A stretch of DNA of 16,032 nt from Bacillota bacterium (GCA_023404715.1 JAEYAR010000165.1:1-16032), one strand, 5' to 3'; shown: positions 7,015 through 14,981, counted from the first letter of the stretch. Notes: a model not told the origin generated them from the letters alone. Translations and numbers: made by a program.

Positions 7015-8330
7015 GCTATGTCCGTAAGACTTGGCGTATACAAGGTATGCACTGCCCGCAATGCGAGGCGTCGATCGAGCGGGCGATGAGCCCGCTTCAC
7101 GGGCTACGGCAGCCTAAGGCGAGCTATCGAGAGGGTACGCTGAGCGCGCTGTGGGATGCGGAGCTGATTACGGTCGGGGAGATCGAAGCGCGTCTGAAGG
7201 AAAACGGCTATACGCTGCTTGCGCCATCGAACCGGATGAACCTGTACGGCGCGCTCAGGTTCGCCGTCGCGGCGTTTTGCCTGTTGGTCCTGTATGGGCT
7301 CGTGACGCACGCGCAGGCGTCGGCATGGCTGGGCGCGTTCCCGATAGCGCGCGCGGGCATGAGCCTTGGTATGCTGTTTGTCGTGGGACTCTTTACGTCG
7401 CTGCACTGCGTAGCGATGTGCGGCGGCATCAATATCGCGCAGAGCGCCAGCGCGGCCAAGCGCGGCCATCGTCCGGCATATGCCAGCCTGATGTATAACC
7501 TCGGCCGCGTTTTGAGCTATACGGTAATCGGCGGCGTCGTGGGCGCGCTGGGCATGGCGCTGCAAATCAGCGACCGAATGAAGGCGGGGCTCCAAATCGC
7601 GGCGGCGGTGTTTATGTTGATAATGGCGCTGAACCTGATCGGCGGTTTCTCGTGGCTTAGACGTTTAACGCTGAGCTTGCCCTCCGGATTGCGTGAACGC
7701 TTCGTGCGCATGAGCGCGGGCCGCTCCTCCTTTTTCATCGGCTTGGCCAATGGACTGATGCCCTGCGGCCCGCTGCAATCCATGCAGCTCTATGCTCTGG
7801 CTACAGGAAGCTGGTGGATGGGGGCGCTGTCGATGTTCAGCTTTAGCCTGGGTACGGTGCCGCTGATGCTGGGGTTTGGCGTACTGGGCGGCAGGCTCAA
7901 CCGTAAATTTGCCCGACCGATGCATGTGATGTCGGCCCTGCTGGTCGCCGTCATGGGCATGAGCATGCTGTCCAACGGGTTTGCATTGGCGGGCGTGAGC
8001 TTGGGGCGCATTGAGATGGCGGCGGACGGCGTCGCACGCATCGCGAACGGTAAGCAAATCGTGCGTACCGAGCTGGATTATGGGCGTTACCCGGCGATCA
8101 CCGTGCAGGCAGGCATCCCTGTGGAGTGGACGATCGTTGCGCCGGAACAGAAGATAAACGGGTGTAATAACGAGTTGGTGATTCCCGCATATGGTTTGCG
8201 AATCGCGCTCAAGCCAGGGGAGAACAGGATAGCATTTACTCCGCAAGATACGGGCGTCCTCCCTTATAGCTGCTGGATGGGGATGATCCGCAGCGGCATC
8301 GACGTAGTGGAAGGCGACGCGCATGGCTAA
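7011..8330 (+). CDS. HMA domain - SafE/DsbD-like membrane core - cupredoxin-like fusion protein
   Basis: A 439-residue three-part protein. Residues 5-70 are a heavy-metal-associated domain with the metal-binding motif GMHCPQC (12-18). Residues 80-330 are a membrane core of about six to seven helices of the sulfite exporter TauE/SafE (DsbD_2-like) family, with TSLHCVAMCGG (129-139) and LANGLMPCGP (245-254). Residues 340-435 resemble a cupredoxin, with Cys385 (INGCNNELVIP) and a SCWMGM loop (Cys421, Met423, Met425) as plausible copper ligands. The GTG at 7011 is chosen because it overlaps the upstream TGA and has GGAAGG seven bases before it; a TTG at 6996 overlaps that ribosome site and is unlikely. 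The partner is the DUF2318 lipoprotein. A role in copper or other metal handling, or transmembrane electron transfer, is inferred; the transported species is unknown. Confidence 0.88.
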   Translation: MSYVRKTWRIQGMHCPQCEASIERAMSPLHGLRQPKASYREGTLSALWDAELITVGEIEARLKENGYTLLAPSNRMNLYGALRFAVAAFCLLVLYGLVTHAQASAWLGAFPIARAGMSLGMLFVVGLFTSLHCVAMCGGINIAQSASAAKRGHRPAYASLMYNLGRVLSYTVIGGVVGALGMALQISDRMKAGLQIAAAVFMLIMALNLIGGFSWLRRLTLSLPSGLRERFVRMSAGRSSFFIGLANGLMPCGPLQSMQLYALATGSWWMGALSMFSFSLGTVPLMLGFGVLGGRLNRKFARPMHVMSALLVAVMGMSMLSNGFALAGVSLGRIEMAADGVARIANGKQIVRTELDYGRYPAITVQAGIPVEWTIVAPEQKINGCNNELVIPAYGLRIALKPGENRIAFTPQDTGVLPYSCWMGMIRSGIDVVEGDAHG

Positions 8331-8367
8331 ATGAGAAGGGTACGGTGAATTGTAACTCAATAGATAG

Positions 8368-8409
8368 GCGCGGTGAAGATGGTATTTCTCATCTTCGCCG
8401 CGCTTTTTT
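8368..8409 (+). terminator. Intrinsic terminator of the metal-handling operon
   Basis: GCGCGGTGAAGATG (8368-8381) pairs with CATCTTCGCCGCGC (8390-8403), a 14-bp stem with a single T-G pair and an 8-nt loop, then six T (8404-8409). It is very strong and separates this unit from the glycan locus. Confidence 0.95.
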
Positions 8410-8467
8410 GCATGAGAGTAAATAGACCGAAAGTCTCTTATGGACGGTGGCAATAAAGATATACGTT

Positions 8468-8491
8468 TTGTGGGAGAGGAGAAAGCCACAA
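8468..8491 (+). other. Leader hairpin upstream of the glycan operon
   Basis: TTGTGG (8468-8473) pairs with CCACAA (8486-8491) around a 12-nt all-purine loop (GAGAGGAGAAAG) that looks like a ribosome site but has no suitably spaced start. It ends 24 bp before the ATG at 8516. The surrounding 106 bp (8410-8515) shows no convincing promoter hexamers. Confidence 0.35.
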
Positions 8492-8515
8492 GTTTTGTGT
8501 AGGATGGGAGAAAGA

Positions 8516-10378
8516 ATGAGGCTGTTACGGAAAAATGCATGGGTGCGTAAGCTGAGCATGGTCGTGATGGATGTGTTGCTGGTGAGCATCGCGAGCTATG
8601 TGAGCATGGAGCTGCGATTCGAGGGAGCGATCCCTGCGCATCACATGGAGACGATGCTGGAGAACATGCCACGGATCCTGATCTGCTATTGCGCGGCGTT
8701 CTGCCTAGGCGGCGTGTACAACATCATGTGGCGCTATGCAGGGGTGAAGGAGACGGCGCGCGTGGCGGTGGTGTGCGCGCTGGGGGGCGCGTTGACGCTG
8801 GCGGTCAACATGTTTGCAGGTCTGGGGCTCTTTCGAGGGGTGCTGATCCTGATTAGCCTGCTATCGATGATCCTGGTGGGAGGCATCCGGTTTTTGTGGC
8901 GGGTGCTGTCGAGCGAGCGGCCGAGCTATGCGGGCGGAAAGTTCGCGCCCATGATGATCGTTGGCGCGGGCGAGGCGGGCGCTTATGCGATCACGACCTG
9001 CCTGAAGAACAAACGCGAGCCGGGCAAGCCGGTACTGCTGGTGGATGACGATCCCATGAAAAAGGGGCTGCGCATACAGGGGATTCCTGTGAAGGGAACG
9101 ACGGAGGACATTCCGGAGCTCGTCCGTGATTACGACATCCAGGAGATCATCGTAGCGATCCCGTCGCTTACAGGGTGGAAGATGGATAAGATTCTTTCGC
9201 TGTGCAGCGAGACGAAGTGCCATGTGCGCGTGGTTTCGGAACCGTCAGAGGTGGAGATCGATGCTGGGAACGACCAGCCGTTCATCCGAGAGCTGAATGT
9301 AGCGGACTTTCTCTCACGCGATGAGATCCAGCTGGACACGGAAAAGATCAGCGAATACCTACAGGGGAAGACGGTGCTGGTGACCGGCGGAGGAGGATCG
9401 ATCGGGTCGGAGATCTGCCGGCAGATCATGCGGTTTGCGCCGAAGCTGCTCATCATCTTCGACATCTATGAGAACTGCGCGTATGAGCTGGAATATGAGC
9501 TCAAGCAGCAGCACGGCCGCGACTGCCCGGTAGAGGTGCTGATCGGTTCGATTAGGGACAGGAAGCGGCTAGACGAGGTATTCGAGGCGTATGAGCCGGA
9601 TGTGGTGTTCCACGCAGCGGCGCACAAGCACGTGCCGCTGATGGAAAAGAGCCCGGCGGAAGCGATTAAGAACAACGTGTTCGGCACGAAGAACCTGCTG
9701 GATTCAGCGAGCGCGCACGGCGTGGAGCGTCTGGTGCAGTTGTCGACGGACAAGGCGGTCAACCCCACGAACATCATGGGCGCGACGAAGCGGATTACCG
9801 AAATGCTGATTCAGGCGTATGCCAAGCGATCGACGATGAAGTGCATGGCGGTGCGGTTCGGCAACGTGCTGGGCTCGCATGGCAGCGTGATTCCGCTGCT
9901 AGAAGCGCAGATCCGCAAGGGCGGACCGGTGACGGTGACGCATCCGGACATTACGCGCTACTTCATGACGATCCCGGAGGCAGCGCAGTTGGTGCTGCAG
10001 GCGGGCGGCATCGCACAGAGCGGATCGATCTTCGTGTTGGACATGGGGGAGCCCGTACGCATCATGGATCTGGCGGAGAAGCTGATACGCGCCTATGGGT
10101 ACGAGCCCAATGTGGATATGGAGATCAAGATCACGGGCCTGCGCCCAGGCGAGAAGCTCTACGAGGAGTTGCTGATGGAATCCGAGCGGGATCGTATGCG
10201 GAAGACGGCGCATAAGAAGATCTTCGTGGCGCCGGTGGATGAGATTGAGCCGCAGCTGCTGGAGCGGCAGCTGCAGATGCTCAGCCAAGCGATGGAGCAT
10301 AACGACTCGCATGTGGCGGAGGCGATCAGTCAGGTCGTACCGACATATAGGCCCAAGCCGGTAGAAAAGGCGAGCTGA
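8516..10378 (+). CDS. Membrane UDP-N-acetylglucosamine 4,6-dehydratase (PglF/CapD/FlaA1-like)
   Basis: A 620-residue membrane-bound nucleotide-sugar dehydratase. It has about four N-terminal hydrophobic segments (residues 12-125), then a CoA-binding-like Rossmann domain starting at VGAGEAGAY (149-157), then the extended-SDR catalytic domain with TGGGGSIGSE (290-299) for NAD(P). The catalytic region reads LSTDKAVNPT then NIMGATK; the usual YxxxK is MxxxK (Met421, Lys425), as is normal for PglF/CapD-type dehydratases. GEKLYEEL near the C-terminus is also typical. The product would be UDP-4-keto-6-deoxy-GlcNAc (or its C5 epimer), matching the aminotransferase that follows. The ATG at 8516 is chosen for the GGGAG five bases upstream and the start MRLLRKNAWVRKL; upstream GTG/ATG codons have weaker sites. 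Substrate assignment is by family. Confidence 0.92.
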   Translation: MRLLRKNAWVRKLSMVVMDVLLVSIASYVSMELRFEGAIPAHHMETMLENMPRILICYCAAFCLGGVYNIMWRYAGVKETARVAVVCALGGALTLAVNMFAGLGLFRGVLILISLLSMILVGGIRFLWRVLSSERPSYAGGKFAPMMIVGAGEAGAYAITTCLKNKREPGKPVLLVDDDPMKKGLRIQGIPVKGTTEDIPELVRDYDIQEIIVAIPSLTGWKMDKILSLCSETKCHVRVVSEPSEVEIDAGNDQPFIRELNVADFLSRDEIQLDTEKISEYLQGKTVLVTGGGGSIGSEICRQIMRFAPKLLIIFDIYENCAYELEYELKQQHGRDCPVEVLIGSIRDRKRLDEVFEAYEPDVVFHAAAHKHVPLMEKSPAEAIKNNVFGTKNLLDSASAHGVERLVQLSTDKAVNPTNIMGATKRITEMLIQAYAKRSTMKCMAVRFGNVLGSHGSVIPLLEAQIRKGGPVTVTHPDITRYFMTIPEAAQLVLQAGGIAQSGSIFVLDMGEPVRIMDLAEKLIRAYGYEPNVDMEIKITGLRPGEKLYEELLMESERDRMRKTAHKKIFVAPVDEIEPQLLERQLQMLSQAMEHNDSHVAEAISQVVPTYRPKPVEKAS

Positions 10379-10468
10379 CAAGAGCTTGAAAAATCGAAGC
10401 GATATGCTTCTTTGATAGATTGAATCATGGATACTTAGATGATGGATGAAGGAAAAGAGGAAAACGAA

Positions 10469-11605
10469 ATGGGATTTCGTGTTTATCTGTCGCCGCCTCA
10501 CATGGGCGGAAGGGAAATGGAATACATCAAAGAGGCTTTCGATACCAACTGGATCGCACCCTATGGCCCCAGCATCAATGCCTTTGAGACGGAGATGGCG
10601 CATTATATCGGTGTGGAATCTGCACTGGCGCTTTCCTCCGGCACGGCGGGGATCCACCTAGCGCTCCGCTGGCTAGGCGTGGAGCAAGGCGATTACGTAT
10701 TCTGTTCCGATTTCACGTTTATCGGAAGCTGCGTGGCGGGCCTGTATGAAAAGTGCAATCTGGTCTTCATCGACAGCGAACCGGATAGCTGGAACATGTC
10801 GCCTATCGCGTTGGAGAAGGCATTTCGATGGGCGAAGCGCGAAGGCAAGATGCCCAAGGCGGTGATCATCGTCGATCTGTATGGCGAGAGCGCGGACTGG
10901 GATCATCTGCTGCCTATCTGCCGCCGGTACGGCGTGCCGGTCATCGAGGACGCGGCGGAGGCGGTCGGCACTGAATACAAGGGGAAGAAATGCGGATCTT
11001 TCGGCGACCTGGCGGTATTGTCGTTTAACGGAAATAAGATCATCACTACGTCGGGCGGTGGAATGGTACTATCAAACGACCAAATCGCCATTGAAAAGAT
11101 GCGCTTTTGGTCAACCCAGGCGCGCGAGGCCTTTATCCACTACGAACATAAGGAATATGGTTTTAACTATCGTATGTCTAATATCTGCGCCTGCATCGGA
11201 CGCGGACAGTTAGAGTACCTACCTTATAAGTTAAACGTGCGCAAGAAAATTCACCAGACCTATAAACGAGAGCTGGAAGGAATCCCAGCGCACATCAAGC
11301 GGACGGCCGAGAAGGGCAGCTCTAACTACTGGCTCAATCTGCTATACATCGATACGGATCAGATAACCCCGGAGGATATCGTGATCCGCCTGCAAAACGC
11401 GGAGATCGAGTCGCGCCCGGCCTGGAAGCCGATGCACATGCAGCCGTTGTTTAAGGACGCGATGTTCTTCTCGCACAACGACGATGGAGAGCCGAGCGTA
11501 GACGAGATCATCTTTGCGCACGCCCTTTGCCTGCCCAGCGGCGATGGCATGAGCATGGAGGAGCAGCGGGAGACCATCGATGAGCTGAAGGCGTGCTTTG
11601 AGTAA
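10469..11605 (+). CDS. DegT/DnrJ/EryC1/StrS family sugar aminotransferase (PglE-like)
   Basis: A 378-residue PLP-dependent aminotransferase of the nucleotide-sugar (DegT) family, standard length. It begins with the typical YLSPPHMGGREMEYIKEAF and NWIAPYGP. The cofactor motifs are SSGTAG (56-61), PVIEDAAEAVG with the pyridine-binding Asp161, and SFNGNKIITTSGGGM with the Schiff-base Lys190. The expected reaction is transfer of an amino group from glutamate to the C4 keto group of the UDP-4-keto-6-deoxy sugar made by the preceding dehydratase, as PglE does. AGAGG at 10456-10460 lies eight bases before the ATG at 10469; an in-frame ATG at 10439 lies upstream of it and lacks a site. The 90-bp gap from the dehydratase holds only a small hairpin (GAAGC...GCTTC near 10397-10411). 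Confidence 0.93.
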   Translation: MGFRVYLSPPHMGGREMEYIKEAFDTNWIAPYGPSINAFETEMAHYIGVESALALSSGTAGIHLALRWLGVEQGDYVFCSDFTFIGSCVAGLYEKCNLVFIDSEPDSWNMSPIALEKAFRWAKREGKMPKAVIIVDLYGESADWDHLLPICRRYGVPVIEDAAEAVGTEYKGKKCGSFGDLAVLSFNGNKIITTSGGGMVLSNDQIAIEKMRFWSTQAREAFIHYEHKEYGFNYRMSNICACIGRGQLEYLPYKLNVRKKIHQTYKRELEGIPAHIKRTAEKGSSNYWLNLLYIDTDQITPEDIVIRLQNAEIESRPAWKPMHMQPLFKDAMFFSHNDDGEPSVDEIIFAHALCLPSGDGMSMEEQRETIDELKACFE

Positions 11606-11738
11606 CCATGTTTATGGTCAGATTAGGAACCGTCGGCGGAGGAGTACCTAAAAAGATGGAGAGGCGCAAGATTCGGGTGCGCCATCCAGTTCGACGATGT
11701 ACAAATATGATCGTTGCAATATGGGGGATTATCTGACG
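11606..11738 (+). other. Intergenic gap with a hairpin before the sugar transferase
   Basis: GGCGCA (11663-11668) pairs with TGCGCC (11678-11683), and GAT (11655-11657) can extend with ATC (11684-11686) across a bulge. There is no T run, so it is not an ordinary terminator; it may be a processing or stability element within the operon. No gene is seen in this gap. Confidence 0.3.
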
Positions 11739-12392
11739 ATGAAAACATCATTGTATTCGCGGCCATATATGATCGTAAAGCGCATGATTGATATCCTCCT
11801 GTCATTGATACTGTTGTTCCCATCAGCCGTAATCATTGTCCTGTGCTATGCAGCAATCAAGTTGGAGACAAAGGGACCCGCATTCTTTGTTCAGGAACGA
11901 CCTGGCTATAAGGGCGAGATTTTCAAAATCCTCAAGCTCAGAACCATGATTGTTGAAACGCAGTGCGATGGCAGGACGCTCACCGACATGGAACGTTTGA
12001 CAAAGGCGGGAAAGGTCATACGTGCCTGCAGCTTTGACGAGTTGCCGCAGTTATTCAACATTCTCAAAGGAGAGATGAGCTTTATCGGGCCTCGACCTTT
12101 GCTGGTCCAGTATCTGCCACTCTACACGCAAGAACAGATGCGCCGTCACGACGTGCTGCCAGGCATCTCTGGATGGGCGCAGGTGAACGGTCGCAATGAA
12201 ATTACGTGGGAGCAGAAGTTCGAACGCGATATCTGGTATGTGGATCATGTAAGTTTCCGGCTGGATATGAAGATCTTTTGGATGACGATCAAAAATGTAC
12301 TAAAGCGACAGGGGATCAATGCAGGGGTGAATGATACGATGAAACCGTTCAATGGTAAGGTGATACAGAGCAAGTATGCAGAACGAATATGA
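11739..12392 (+). CDS. Bacterial sugar transferase, PglC-type phosphoglycosyl transferase
   Basis: A 217-residue small monotopic phosphoglycosyl transferase (bacterial sugar transferase family). A single N-terminal hydrophobic segment (residues 13-38, the re-entrant helix) follows the basic YMIVKRMID. Family blocks are FFVQERPGYKGE (49-60), KILKLRTM (63-70), the catalytic Asp-Glu in SFDELPQL (Asp100, Glu101), SFIGPRPLL (114-122) and PGISGWAQVNGRNEITWE (141-158). It transfers a phospho-sugar from a UDP-sugar to undecaprenyl phosphate, the first membrane step of glycan assembly; PglC uses UDP-di-N-acetylbacillosamine. The ATG at 11739 is preferred (GGGGGA ten bases upstream); in-frame ATGs at 11697 and 11721 lack ribosome sites. 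The last codon overlaps ATGA, which probably was the start of the decayed gene that follows. Confidence 0.92.
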   Translation: MKTSLYSRPYMIVKRMIDILLSLILLFPSAVIIVLCYAAIKLETKGPAFFVQERPGYKGEIFKILKLRTMIVETQCDGRTLTDMERLTKAGKVIRACSFDELPQLFNILKGEMSFIGPRPLLVQYLPLYTQEQMRRHDVLPGISGWAQVNGRNEITWEQKFERDIWYVDHVSFRLDMKIFWMTIKNVLKRQGINAGVNDTMKPFNGKVIQSKYAERI

Positions 12393-12848
12393 GCGAACCC
12401 CTAGACAAGCGGATTTTGTTGTAGCAGGTCACATCCGGGATTTGTTCTACACAAGTTACAGGCAGCCAGCGGAATTCCCAAGGAGCTCAGCCATCAGTTT
12501 TTCCCCTTCGTGACAGATTTTCAAGATAAGCGCGTTGCTATCTGGAGTGATTGAACATTCGGGCAACAGTGTAGAAATCGAATAAGCGAAAGCGGATACT
12601 GCCGAGTAACCGGATAGTATGACGATGATTATCGGGAGTACAGAATATGCTATATGGGTATTGACTCAATAGACCTAATCGACGGCTTGGATTGCGATTA
12701 TGTGTTGCTGGCGACGATAGACAGCTGTGTCGCGGATATTGTAAAGAGAAGACTCATATGACGCGGGATACTTGACGACAAGATACTGGCGGTTCAATGC
12801 CCGGATGAAACGCGATACGTTTTACTGCAAAAGTACCTGAGTATTTAA
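12389..12848 (+). pseudogene. Decayed Rossmann-fold protein gene in the glycan locus
   Basis: No intact frame is present, yet one frame gives protein-like sequence interrupted by stops. From 12462 it reads AASGIPKELSHQFFPFVTDF then QDKRVAIWSD, stop (TGA 12552-12554), TFGQQCRNRISESGYCRVTG, stop (TAG 12615-12617), YDDDYREYRI...GIDSIDLIDGL then DCDYVLLATIDSCVADIVKR, stop (TGA 12759-12761), then RGILDDKILAVQCPDETRYV and the final TAA (12846-12848). The broken VAIW-SD*-TFGQ looks like a ruined dinucleotide-binding loop (VAIWGAGTFGQ would be expected), and DYVLLATID...RGILDDKIL fits the later strands of a Rossmann domain of a kind often seen in polysaccharide loci. An ATG at 12389 overlapping the upstream TGA gives MSEPLDKRILL before a stop in another frame and may be the old start. 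The exact family is not recognised. Confidence 0.65.
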
Positions 12849-12878
12849 ATCACTCCAACTGAAAGCCAAGTCCGATTC

Positions 12879-12891
12879 ATTGTTTAACAAT
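12879..12891. repeat. Short inverted repeat before the hydrolase gene
   Basis: ATTGTT-T-AACAAT is a perfect 6-bp palindrome with a single central base, 21 bp upstream of the ATG at 12913. It could be an operator half-pair or chance in an AT-rich stretch; no clear promoter hexamers flank it. Confidence 0.3.
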
Positions 12892-12912
12892 ATTAGCAGA
12901 ACGGAGCATAGA

Positions 12913-13677
12913 ATGAACAGTTTTTCAAGCACCGTTATTACTGCGCCTTTGGGTAAGACGTACTTGTTTTCCGTAGGACAAGCCGGGTATATCATTAAAA
13001 GCCAAAGCGGGCAATTACTCGGTATCGATCTATACTTATCCGAATGCGTAGAGAGCGCAGAAGGGCATATGGGTTTTAAGCGCCTGCTGCCCAAGATCGT
13101 TGATCCGTTTGAACTGGAGTTTGACGTGCTTATTGCCACCCACCCGCATTTGGATCATTTCGATGCAGACGCTATTCCGCTGCTGATGTCCAATCAGACG
13201 ACGCGGCTGCTTGCTTCCATCGATTGCGAGAAAGAAGTCAATAGGCTCAACATGACCAATCGCAACTGTGATTATGTCAAGCCTGGAGATAATTTCCGAA
13301 TCGGAGACTTCTTCATTGATTTTGTGAGCTGTGACCACGGCGCTGGCGCGCTCGACGCGGTCGGCGCTATAATTACCGTTGACGAAAAAAGGATCTACGA
13401 GGTCGGCGACACATGCTTGCGTCTTGATCGTATCGACGAGGTGTTGTCAAAGGGCATTCCTGATGTGATGATTGCGCCTATCAACGGCGCTTACGGCAAT
13501 CTGACCGAAGAGGAATGTGTGACGCTGGCGGCGGCAATAAAGCCAAGGTTAACCATCCCTTGTCATTACGGGATGTTTGCATCTCACGGCGGGAATCCGG
13601 GTCTTTTTTATCGATACGCAACGGAAAAGAAAATCGATTGTCTGCTCATGGCGATGGGCGAGAAATATACACTGTGA
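12913..13677 (+). CDS. Metallo-beta-lactamase-fold hydrolase, UlaG-like
   Basis: A 254-residue single-domain metallo-beta-lactamase-fold protein. The metal-binding motif THPHLDHFD gives His77, His79, Asp81 and His82. Further ligand candidates are Asp141-His142 (SCDHGAG), Asp166 (EVGDTC) and His218 (IPCHYGMF). The overall shape (short N-terminal strand pair, IIKSQSGQLLGIDLYL before the motif, IAPINGAYGNLT, and the CHYGMF end) is like the UlaG (L-ascorbate-6-phosphate lactonase) group rather than beta-lactamases or RNases. GGAG sits six bases before the ATG at 12913; TTG or ATG codons further up lie in the decayed gene. The ATP-grasp gene starts 14 bp after its stop, so the two form an operon. 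The substrate is unknown; a phosphorylated sugar lactone or ester is a fair guess given UlaG and the locus. Confidence 0.85.
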   Translation: MNSFSSTVITAPLGKTYLFSVGQAGYIIKSQSGQLLGIDLYLSECVESAEGHMGFKRLLPKIVDPFELEFDVLIATHPHLDHFDADAIPLLMSNQTTRLLASIDCEKEVNRLNMTNRNCDYVKPGDNFRIGDFFIDFVSCDHGAGALDAVGAIITVDEKRIYEVGDTCLRLDRIDEVLSKGIPDVMIAPINGAYGNLTEEECVTLAAAIKPRLTIPCHYGMFASHGGNPGLFYRYATEKKIDCLLMAMGEKYTL

Positions 13678-13691
13678 TGGAGGGCGCAACG

Positions 13692-14981
13692 ATGAGCCGA
13701 GAGTTTGAGGGAAAGAAATTACTGATATTAGGCGGGAATCCGGAAACATCAGCGCTCGTACGCCTCGCAAACGAAATGGGCGTTAAAACGATCGTTACCA
13801 GCGGCAGGCATACAGACGATGCTAAGAAATATGCTTGGAAAAGCTTTGATGTGGATGGTATGGACGTACCAGGCGTTATCGCGCTCGCGCGTGATGAAAA
13901 GGTAGATGGCGTGCTTGTCGGCGTGGCAGATATACTGGTTCCGTCGTATTGCAAGGTATGCGACGCTCTGGGATTCCCTTGCTACGCTACGCAGCATATA
14001 GTCGATGTGTTCGCTTACAAGGACGTATTCAAGGCGACCTGCGAGCATTATGGAATCCATGGTATACCGGAATACTATCTTGATGCGGATATGAAGCCTG
14101 AGGATGTCAGGAAGATCAAGTATCCGGTGATGATAAAACCCGTCGATAATGGCGGTGGTGTCGGCATGACGGTTGTATATCGCGAAGAAGAATTAAAGGC
14201 CGGTGTAGAAAAGGCACTGGCAGCATCTAAGCAGAAGCGGTTCATCGTGGAAAGGTATATGCAGTGCGAGGACATGGGCATGTACTACACCTTCAAAGAT
14301 GGCGTCTGCAGTGCGTCCTGTATCTATGACAGATACACGACGGACGAGCAGCCAGGACTATCGCGTGTCTGTTTGGGCGGAACTTATCCTTCCAAGCATC
14401 TTGACGAGTATTTTGAACGTATGCACGACAATGCCGTTAGAATGTTCAAAGAAATCGGCATACGCAACGGCGTGTTGATGCTTTCCGGCTTCTATGAAAA
14501 TGGGGAATTCTACGTATATGACACCGGATTCCGTTTGCAGGGAGAAGCTCCTCATTTCATTATTAAGGCCATACAGGGGTTCGATCAGAGAGAAATGCTG
14601 ATACGCTTTGCGCTCACCGGTTCAGAGGGCGAGCTGGATCTGTCGAAGGCTGACGATACCCGTCTGCACGGTAAATGGGCGGCTACGCTTTGGTTCCTCC
14701 TAAAGCAAGGTAAAATTGCTCATATAGAGGGGCTTGATAACCTCGACGACGATTCGAGGGTCATCGAGAACGTCCAGCGCCTATTCGAGGGAATGGAAGT
14801 GCCCGCTGAATGGATCGGTAACGAGAAGCAGGTGCTTACAAGGATGTACCTTGTTTGCGATACAAAGGAGGAGCTTGCTGAGGCGCTGCGCGAGTATCAG
14901 GTAAAGGTTAAGGTTACGGATTCTGAAGGCAATAACATGCTGTTGCATGGCTTTGACGTAAAGAAAGCTTTGGAGCTGTAA
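13692..14981 (+). CDS. ATP-grasp family carboxylate-amine/thiol ligase-like protein
   Basis: A 429-residue ATP-grasp enzyme. Residues 8-100 form the N-terminal Rossmann-like domain (KKLLILGGNPETSALVRLAN, then DGVLVGVADILV). The grasp domain carries YPVMIKPVDNGGGVGMTVV (Lys149 and the glycine loop) and FIVERYM (Glu187). The metal-ligand strand reads FYVYDTGFRLQGE (273-285), where related enzymes usually have E-x-N-x-R, so the Glu/Asn pair is altered to Asp/Gly while the Arg is kept. The C-terminal 100 residues are a separate domain with DTKEELAEALREYQVKVKV. ATP-grasp enzymes activate a carboxylate as an acyl phosphate for attack by an amine or other nucleophile. GGAGGG lies seven bases before the ATG at 13692. 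The next gene begins 4 bp after its stop. The substrate is not recognisable. Confidence 0.85.
   Translation: MSREFEGKKLLILGGNPETSALVRLANEMGVKTIVTSGRHTDDAKKYAWKSFDVDGMDVPGVIALARDEKVDGVLVGVADILVPSYCKVCDALGFPCYATQHIVDVFAYKDVFKATCEHYGIHGIPEYYLDADMKPEDVRKIKYPVMIKPVDNGGGVGMTVVYREEELKAGVEKALAASKQKRFIVERYMQCEDMGMYYTFKDGVCSASCIYDRYTTDEQPGLSRVCLGGTYPSKHLDEYFERMHDNAVRMFKEIGIRNGVLMLSGFYENGEFYVYDTGFRLQGEAPHFIIKAIQGFDQREMLIRFALTGSEGELDLSKADDTRLHGKWAATLWFLLKQGKIAHIEGLDNLDDDSRVIENVQRLFEGMEVPAEWIGNEKQVLTRMYLVCDTKEELAEALREYQVKVKVTDSEGNNMLLHGFDVKKALEL

Noticed and set aside
9899..10657. Minus-strand open frame opposite the dehydratase/aminotransferase junction
   Set aside because: It spans two real genes and their gap, with no ribosome site or recognisable motif.
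12389..12424. Short open frame MSEPLDKRILL overlapping the sugar transferase stop as a functional small peptide
   Set aside because: Only 11 codons, no independent ribosome site; better explained as the old start of the decayed gene.
12552..12761. Stop-codon recoding (selenocysteine or suppressed stops) in the Rossmann-like frame
   Set aside because: Both TGA and TAG interrupt the frame, other genes here use TGA as a normal stop, the nucleotide-binding loop is itself damaged, and no selenocysteine insertion structure is seen. Decay is simpler.
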